This document shows, piece by piece, positions 58,632 to 64,000 of a stretch of DNA of 64,000 bases. The position numbers and the translations under genes were made by a program. Each line of letters starts with the position of its first letter. Within the stretch, counting starts at the first letter, position 1. This DNA is from Vibrio ponticus (GTDB taxonomy: Bacteria; Pseudomonadota; Gammaproteobacteria; Enterobacterales; Vibrionaceae): contig NZ_AP019657.1 of assembly GCF_009938225.1 (NCBI RefSeq), forward strand, positions 62,001 to 126,000, in the 5' to 3' direction. The notes under the pieces were generated by a model. That model worked only from the letters and a program-made list of their open reading frames with translations. It did no database searches and was not told the DNA's origin.

Positions 58632-59735
58632 GTGATTATTGTTAGATATTTGATCCGCGAGACACTCAAGAGCCAATTTGCGATATTTTTTATCCTGTTT
58701 TTAGTGTTTTTGAGCCAAAAGTTGATCAGTGTTTTGGCAGAAGCGTCCGATGGTGAGATTCCAGCGAGTTTAGTGATGAACTACGTTGGCTTAAGTATGC
58801 CATCGATGGGTCTGCTGATGCTGCCATTGAGTTTGTTCTTGGGGATTCTGTTGACCTTCGGTCGTCTGTACGCGGAAAGTGAGATTACCGTGATGAACGC
58901 GACGGGAATTGGTAACAAATTCCTGATCCGTGCTGCTTTGTATCTTGCAGTGATCACTGGTGCGGCGGCTGGCTTTAATGCTTTTGTGTTATCGTCATAC
59001 AGCCAAGAGAAAATTATTCAGCTTGAAGAAAAAATGCAGGCTGAGAATAGCGTCGACTTATTGAAAAAAGGTCACTTCCAAGGCACGCCAGATGGCTCAT
59101 CGGTGATATTTATCGATGACATCAAAGATGGTGAGATGAAAAATGTGTTTGTGGCACAGATGCGCCCGCGTGATTCTATCTTACCAAGTGTGGCGTTTTC
59201 CCAGTCTGGCGATGTAAAAGAACTTAGTGATGGTCGCCAAGTGATTCGTATGTACGATGGTACGCGTTACGAAGGTGTGCCGACACGTGTTGATTATATG
59301 GTGACACAGTTTGACCAGTACCAAGGTGTGATTGGTCAAAGTGAAGTGAAGCGCAAAGGACGTGACTGGGAGGCTATCCCAACCATGGACTTATACAATA
59401 ACCCCGATCCTGAAGCACAAGCAGAGTTACAGTGGCGTATCTCTTTAGTGGTGTGTATTCCATTATTGACCATGCTAGTCGTGCCACTGTCAGCGGTGAA
59501 TCCGCGTCAAGGACGTTTTGCTAAAATGGGACCGGCGATTTTGATCTACCTCGCTTACTTCTTAGCAATCAGTGCGACTAAGTCAGCGTTAGAGGATGGT
59601 GCGATACCGGCTTTCATCGGTATGTGGCCAATTAACATCGCCTTGTTGATCACCGCCGTTGCGATCAACCTAATGGACAGCATTCCTGTGCGACGTTTCA
59701 AAGACAAACTTAGACAAAAAAAGAAGGCAGCCTAA
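58632..59735 (+). CDS. lptF: LPS export permease LptF
   Basis: 367 residues from GTG 58632. Six membrane helices, three on each side of a periplasmic jellyroll domain (about 125-265). The start MIIVRYLIRETLKSQFAIFF is very close to E. coli LptF. With LptG and LptB it extracts LPS from the inner membrane. LptD, at the other end of the LPS pathway, is also in this window. Three bases before lptG. Confidence 0.96.
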   Translation: MIIVRYLIRETLKSQFAIFFILFLVFLSQKLISVLAEASDGEIPASLVMNYVGLSMPSMGLLMLPLSLFLGILLTFGRLYAESEITVMNATGIGNKFLIRAALYLAVITGAAAGFNAFVLSSYSQEKIIQLEEKMQAENSVDLLKKGHFQGTPDGSSVIFIDDIKDGEMKNVFVAQMRPRDSILPSVAFSQSGDVKELSDGRQVIRMYDGTRYEGVPTRVDYMVTQFDQYQGVIGQSEVKRKGRDWEAIPTMDLYNNPDPEAQAELQWRISLVVCIPLLTMLVVPLSAVNPRQGRFAKMGPAILIYLAYFLAISATKSALEDGAIPAFIGMWPINIALLITAVAINLMDSIPVRRFKDKLRQKKKAA

Positions 59736-59738
59736 GTC

Positions 59739-60809
59739 GTGTTTAAGATTTTAGATCTCTATATTGGTCGAACCATTATTACGACCTCTTCGCTTGTGTT
59801 GGCAACCTTTGTCGGTCTTTCAGCCATCATCAAGTATGTGGAGCAGTTGCGTAAAGTGGGGCGTGGTACCTATGACATGATTGATGCGCTGCTGTTTGTT
59901 GTGTTGAGTATTCCACGTGATATTGAAATGTTCTTCCCAATGGCGGCCCTGCTTGGTGCGTTGATTGGTTTGGGTATGCTGGCTTCAAGTTCTGAGCTAG
60001 TGGTTATGCAAGCGGCAGGCTTTTCTAAATTAGATATTGGTTTGTCAGTGCTAAAAACCGCGATACCTTTGATGATCATCGTGACGTTACTTGGTCAATG
60101 GGGGGCTCCACAGGCACAGAAAATGGCACGTGACTTACGTGCGTTTGCCACAACCAATGGTGCGATCATGTCGGTTCGAACCGGGGTTTGGGCGCGAGAT
60201 GCCAACGATTTCATCTTTATCGGTAAAATCGAAGATGACAAGCTGTATGGACTGAACATGTGGCGCTTTGATGATCAAAAGCATCTAAAGAATGTCTATT
60301 TTGCTAAGGAAGTTGAATACACTCAAGACCATGTTTGGGTCATGAAAGATGTCCAAGTGACTCAAATGGAAAACGATGTACAACTCTCTAAAACAACTTT
60401 GCCGGAGTATCGTTGGGAGACCTCATTAGAGCCCGATAAACTGGCTGTTGTGACGGTTAAGCCAGAAGAGTTGTCACTCAGTGGTTTGTACGACTATGTC
60501 GATTATCTAAAGGCCTCAGAGCAAGATGCGTCGCGCTATGAACTGGCGTTTTGGCGCAAGGTGACGCAGCCTATTTCGATCGCGGTAATGATGTTGATGG
60601 CACTGTCGTTTATCTTTGGTCCGTTACGTAGTGTAACTATGGGCGCACGTATTCTGTCTGGTGTGGTTGCGGGCTTTAGTTTCTATATTTCCAGTGAGTT
60701 CTTTGGTCCGTTAAGTTTGGTCTACAATATTCCTCCGGTTATCGGGGCGGTTATGCCGAGTATGGTGTTCTTAACCATTGCGATCATGCTACTTAGACGT
60801 AAGCTCTAA
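59739..60809 (+). CDS. lptG: LPS export permease LptG
   Basis: 356 residues from GTG 59739. Same architecture as LptF: helices 1-3, periplasmic beta domain (about 130-260), helices 4-6. MFKILDLYIGRTIITTSSLVL at the start and SSSELVVMQAAGFSKLDI are typical. Co-translated with lptF; terminator follows at once. Confidence 0.96.
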   Translation: MFKILDLYIGRTIITTSSLVLATFVGLSAIIKYVEQLRKVGRGTYDMIDALLFVVLSIPRDIEMFFPMAALLGALIGLGMLASSSELVVMQAAGFSKLDIGLSVLKTAIPLMIIVTLLGQWGAPQAQKMARDLRAFATTNGAIMSVRTGVWARDANDFIFIGKIEDDKLYGLNMWRFDDQKHLKNVYFAKEVEYTQDHVWVMKDVQVTQMENDVQLSKTTLPEYRWETSLEPDKLAVVTVKPEELSLSGLYDYVDYLKASEQDASRYELAFWRKVTQPISIAVMMLMALSFIFGPLRSVTMGARILSGVVAGFSFYISSEFFGPLSLVYNIPPVIGAVMPSMVFLTIAIMLLRRKL

Positions 60810-60813
60810 ATTG

Positions 60814-60839
60814 AAAACGCCCTCGGATGAGGGCGTTTT
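60814..60839. terminator. bidirectional terminator after lptG
   Basis: AAAACGCCCTC, loop GGAT, GAGGGCGTTTT: perfect 11-bp stem with A and T runs. Also serves the convergent small lipoprotein gene. Confidence 0.9.
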
Positions 60840-60864
60840 ACTATCGATAGTCTAGCTTTCAGAT

Positions 60865-60987
60865 CTAGTCAAAATCGCCATGTACTTTGCGGTTAATATC
60901 ATCGGCGACAGACTTGACGCCTTCATCGAACGTCGCACAGCCTGCGAGGGCTAAAAAGGTCAATACCACAGCAACGTACTTCTTCAT
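60865..60987 (-). CDS. small entericidin-like lipoprotein, 40 residues
   Basis: Reads MKKYVAVVLT, FLALAGCATF, DEGVKSVADD, INRKVHGDFD, then TAG. Basic start, hydrophobic core and a perfect lipobox LALAGC, so it is lipidated after cleavage before Cys16, leaving a mature peptide of 25 residues. The ribosome binding site AAGGA is correctly placed. Size and shape recall entericidin-type small lipoproteins, but the mature part is too short for a firm family call. Bounded by the lptG terminator on one side and the nadC terminator on the other, so it is a single-gene unit. Confidence 0.75.
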   Translation of the reverse strand: MKKYVAVVLTFLALAGCATFDEGVKSVADDINRKVHGDFD

Positions 60988-61081
60988 CTAAAATTCCTTA
61001 GCTTCATAGTTTACTATTTCATCGTTGGATATAGCTTAGCAAAATTTGATTGCGCAACACTAAGCTCAATGGGCATATAAC

Positions 61082-61108
61082 AAAAAGGCCACTCACCAGA
61101 GTAGCCTT
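61082..61108 (-). terminator. terminator after nadC
   Basis: Minus strand AAGGCTACTC, loop TGGT, GAGTGGCCTT and TTTTG; one G-U pair. Confidence 0.75.
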
Positions 61109-61161
61109 CACAATATGGGTGTAACCTAGCGATGATAACTCGAACTAGGCTATCAGAGGCG

Positions 61162-62115
<954 letters not shown>

Positions 62116-62182
62116 TTAATCTCGCATTTTAATGGCAAAAAGTTAAAATTAGTGACCATTATGGAGAGTGAGAAATAGCCTG

Positions 62183-62728
62183 ATGATTGATTCTCAAGGT
62201 TGGTACAAGTCAGCTCGTCACGTACCTTCGCCGTTTTTTGACCAACGCAGCGATAGCCAAGATGTTTCGCTATTGGTGATTCATAACATCAGCTTGCCAC
62301 CGGGGCAGTTTGGCGGTCCTTATATTGAGCAGTTTTTTCTTGGTCAATTGGATCCTGCCGAGCATCCATTTTTTCAGGTGATTCACAAGATGGGCGTGTC
62401 AGCCCACTGCTTGATCCGCCGTGATGGTGAAGTGGTGCAGTTTGTGTCGTTTCTTGATCGGGCTTGGCATGCAGGCGCATCCAGTTTTGCCGGACGCGAG
62501 CGTTGCAATGATTATTCGATTGGAATTGAGATGGAAGGCAGTGACTATGTGGCTTATACCGATGAGCAATATCAAGCGCTCACCACGTTGACTCAAGATT
62601 TAATGATTCACTATCCGCAGATCACGCCTGCGCGTATTACCGGGCACCAATACATTGCGCCGCTGAGAAAGACCGACCCAGGTTTGGTGTTTGATTGGAC
62701 GAGGTTTCGCGGGTCGCTCAACGCTTAG
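62183..62728 (+). CDS. ampD: anhydro-N-acetylmuramyl-tripeptide amidase AmpD
   Basis: 181 residues from ATG 62183. Cytoplasmic zinc amidase in peptidoglycan recycling; its loss induces AmpC beta-lactamase in bacteria with ampR. Zinc ligands and catalytic residues visible: His34 (VIHNISLPP), His155 (GHQYIAP), Lys163 and Asp165 (RKTDPGL), matching E. coli numbering within one. The start was chosen by similarity to E. coli AmpD; a GTG at 62168 is possible. Confidence 0.95.
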   Translation: MIDSQGWYKSARHVPSPFFDQRSDSQDVSLLVIHNISLPPGQFGGPYIEQFFLGQLDPAEHPFFQVIHKMGVSAHCLIRRDGEVVQFVSFLDRAWHAGASSFAGRERCNDYSIGIEMEGSDYVAYTDEQYQALTTLTQDLMIHYPQITPARITGHQYIAPLRKTDPGLVFDWTRFRGSLNA

Positions 62729-62899
62729 GAACGCCCGAGTCGGGCTTACGGACAACGGAACGCTTCGCTTCGGGAACACTTCGTTACGGAGTATGGAACT
62801 CACAATCTAGTTCATATCAATTCTCGAAGCTTGCGTTAAAAACGCAAGCGTTCCGGGCGCGAAGTGGTTTTATCGCTTCGCATTCCGTCGTCCCGAATC
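62729..62899. repeat. REP-like repeat mosaic C between ampD and fldB
   Basis: Fills the gap between convergent stop codons. Units: GAACGCCCGAGTCGGGC with a small hairpin, TTACGGACAAC followed by GGAACGCTTCGCT (62757-62769), TCGGGAACACTTCGTTACGG, then a hairpin GCTTGCGTT-AAA-AACGCAAGC (62829-62849), GCGAAG/CTTCGC arms, and an inverted end CATTCCGTCGTCCCGAA. It lacks a clear T-run terminator. Confidence 0.7.
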
Positions 62900-63424
62900 C
62901 TATAACGATTCGTGATATTCCGTTAGCACTTGCTCAATCCAAGTGGCAATGCGCTCGTCACTGAGATCGTATTGCGAATCTTCATCCAGCGCTAAGCCAA
63001 CAAACATGCTGCCGTCTTCTGTCAGTGCTTTTGAGGCTTCAAATTGATATTTCTCGTCGTTTGGCCAGTAGCCAATCACCGTTGCGCCGGCTTTTTTGAC
63101 TTCATCGTGCAGTAGCCCCATCGCATCGAGGTACCATTCGCCGTAACCCTCTTGGTCACCTAAGCCAAATAGTGCCACGGTCTTGCCTTGTAGAGATACA
63201 CCGCCAATAGTGTCCCAAATTGCTTGCCAGTCTTCTTGGATTTCACCGAAATCCCAAGTGGAAATGCCCAGTAGCAGCAAGTCGTAATCTGCCATCATTT
63301 CTAGTGGCGTTTGTTTTACATTGTGAATGTCGACCAACTCTTCACCAATGATAGCGCGCATCTTTTCTGCTGCCATTTCGGTGTAGCAAGTGGTTGAACC
63401 ATAAAATAGACCGATTTTCATCAT
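62900..63424 (-). CDS. fldB: flavodoxin FldB
   Basis: 174 residues. Long-chain flavodoxin: FMN phosphate loop [13 protein letters not shown], isoalloxazine loops [11 protein letters not shown] and [17 protein letters not shown]. The position divergent from xerD identifies it as FldB, the second flavodoxin, rather than FldA. Acts as an electron carrier; in E. coli induced by SoxRS. First or second of two adjacent ATG codons may be the start. Confidence 0.95.
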   Translation of the reverse strand: MMKIGLFYGSTTCYTEMAAEKMRAIIGEELVDIHNVKQTPLEMMADYDLLLLGISTWDFGEIQEDWQAIWDTIGGVSLQGKTVALFGLGDQEGYGEWYLDAMGLLHDEVKKAGATVIGYWPNDEKYQFEASKALTEDGSMFVGLALDEDSQYDLSDERIATWIEQVLTEYHESL

Positions 63425-63513
63425 TGTGTATCTTTGTTGTTGAGCGGTTGGCGAATTCTAACCATAAAATGGCGAGCTTTGCAGCGAATATCGGCGGTTA
63501 ATTCGATTTTTTA

Positions 63514-63549
63514 TGGCTTTATTAGCTGTACGCATTTACAGTAAAGCCA
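63514..63549. other. hairpin between fldB and xerD
   Basis: TGGCTTTA, then CTGTA-CGCATT-TACAG, then TAAAGCCA: two stacked perfect stems (8 and 5 bp) with a TTAG bulge. It ends 30 bases before the xerD start; function unknown. Confidence 0.5.
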
Positions 63550-63578
63550 ATTGTTACAACGAAATTTAGAGAGTTGTT

Positions 63579-64000
63579 GTGTCAGAATTTATCTCGCCGG
63601 ATCACGGTATTGTTGAGCAGTTCCTCGATGCGATGTGGATGGAGCGTGGGCTTTCAGAGAATACCCTGTCTTCTTATCGTACGGATTTAGTCAAGCTGCT
63701 GGCATGGATGCAAGAACACAATTATCGACTCGATTTTATTAGTCTTTCAGGTTTACAGGAGTATCAAACCTGGCTGGTGGATCAAGATTATAAACAGACT
63801 TCCCGTGCGCGTATGCTCTCGGCGATTCGCCGTTTGTTTCAGTACCTGCACCGCGAAAAAGTGCGCAGTGATGATCCCAGTGCACTATTAGTCAGCCCTA
63901 AATTGCCTAAGCGTCTACCGAAAGATTTGAGTGAGGCGCAGGTAGATGCGCTACTGAATGCACCAGATCCTAACGATGCCATGGAACTGCGTGACAAGGC
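63579..64000 (+). CDS. xerD: tyrosine recombinase XerD (5' part, runs off the window)
   Basis: Begins with GTG at 63579 and stays open to the window end (about 140 residues seen, of about 300). N-terminal SAM-like core-binding domain is visible: VEQFLDAMWMERGLSENTLS, YRTDLVKLLAWM, ARMLSAIRRLFQYLHRE, and SPKLPKRLPKDLSEAQVDAL leading to the catalytic domain. With XerC it resolves chromosome dimers at dif. The catalytic Arg, His and Tyr lie outside the window. Divergent fldB supports the XerD call over XerC. Confidence 0.93.
   Translation, partial: MSEFISPDHGIVEQFLDAMWMERGLSENTLSSYRTDLVKLLAWMQEHNYRLDFISLSGLQEYQTWLVDQDYKQTSRARMLSAIRRLFQYLHREKVRSDDPSALLVSPKLPKRLPKDLSEAQVDALLNAPDPNDAMELRDK

Overview
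The window is a chromosomal stretch from a Vibrio or a close member of the Vibrionaceae. The evidence is the complete MSHA pilus structural cluster placed directly before mreBCD, the gene order maf-rng-yhdP-nitrilase-tldD, a solitary arginine deiminase next to rraB, and adjacent argF and pyrBI. All assignments come from reading motifs and gene order; no database search was run. No tRNA, rRNA, CRISPR array or prophage was seen.

Layout. (1) 1-8342: end of the MSHA assembly genes (mshF) and the structural genes mshB, A, C, D, O, P, Q. A complete IS4-type insertion sequence (1628-3062, with an 11-bp target duplication) sits between mshA and mshC, inside what was the mshA transcription terminator. 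(2) 8343-19188: cell shape and envelope run mreB, mreC, mreD, maf, rng, yhdP, nitrilase, tldD. (3) 19414-28139: arcA, rraB, a small sugar-binding-domain protein, a tandem DUF2061 membrane protein, and a minus-strand TAXI-type TRAP transporter operon with a universal stress protein, followed by argR. (4) 28477-34982: mdh, ispB, rplU-rpmA, obgE, the yjjP/yjjB exporter pair and folA. (5) 35179-43013: minus-strand lptD-surA-pdxA-rsmA and apaG-apaH (outer-membrane assembly, vitamin B6, rRNA methylation, Ap4A turnover), with djlA divergent. (6) 43087-47794: ridA, pyrI, pyrB with a pyrL-type leader peptide and attenuator, argF, and a PIN-PhoH protein with a long, highly structured leader. (7) 48483-60987: rapA, rluA, a D-2-hydroxyacid dehydrogenase, valS, holC, pepA, lptF-lptG and a 40-residue lipoprotein. 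(8) 61162-64000: nadC, ampD, fldB and the 5' part of xerD.

Most of the content is conserved housekeeping. The parts worth a second look are non-coding or small: the IS4 element that split a terminator; three GC-richer repeat mosaics built on GGAACGCTTCGCT-like units, each filling the gap between two convergent genes; the pyrBI leader; the pseudoknot-capable phoH leader with an overlapping upstream reading frame; several long unexplained palindromes (upstream of apaG, between holC and valS, upstream of obgE); and two CRP-like sites.

Functionally, the window links envelope biogenesis (MreBCD, YhdP, LptD, LptFG, SurA, AmpD), arginine and pyrimidine synthesis sharing carbamoyl phosphate (ArgF, PyrBI, with ArgR also here), and RNA and ribosome maintenance (RNase G, RraB, RsmA, ObgE, RluA, RapA).
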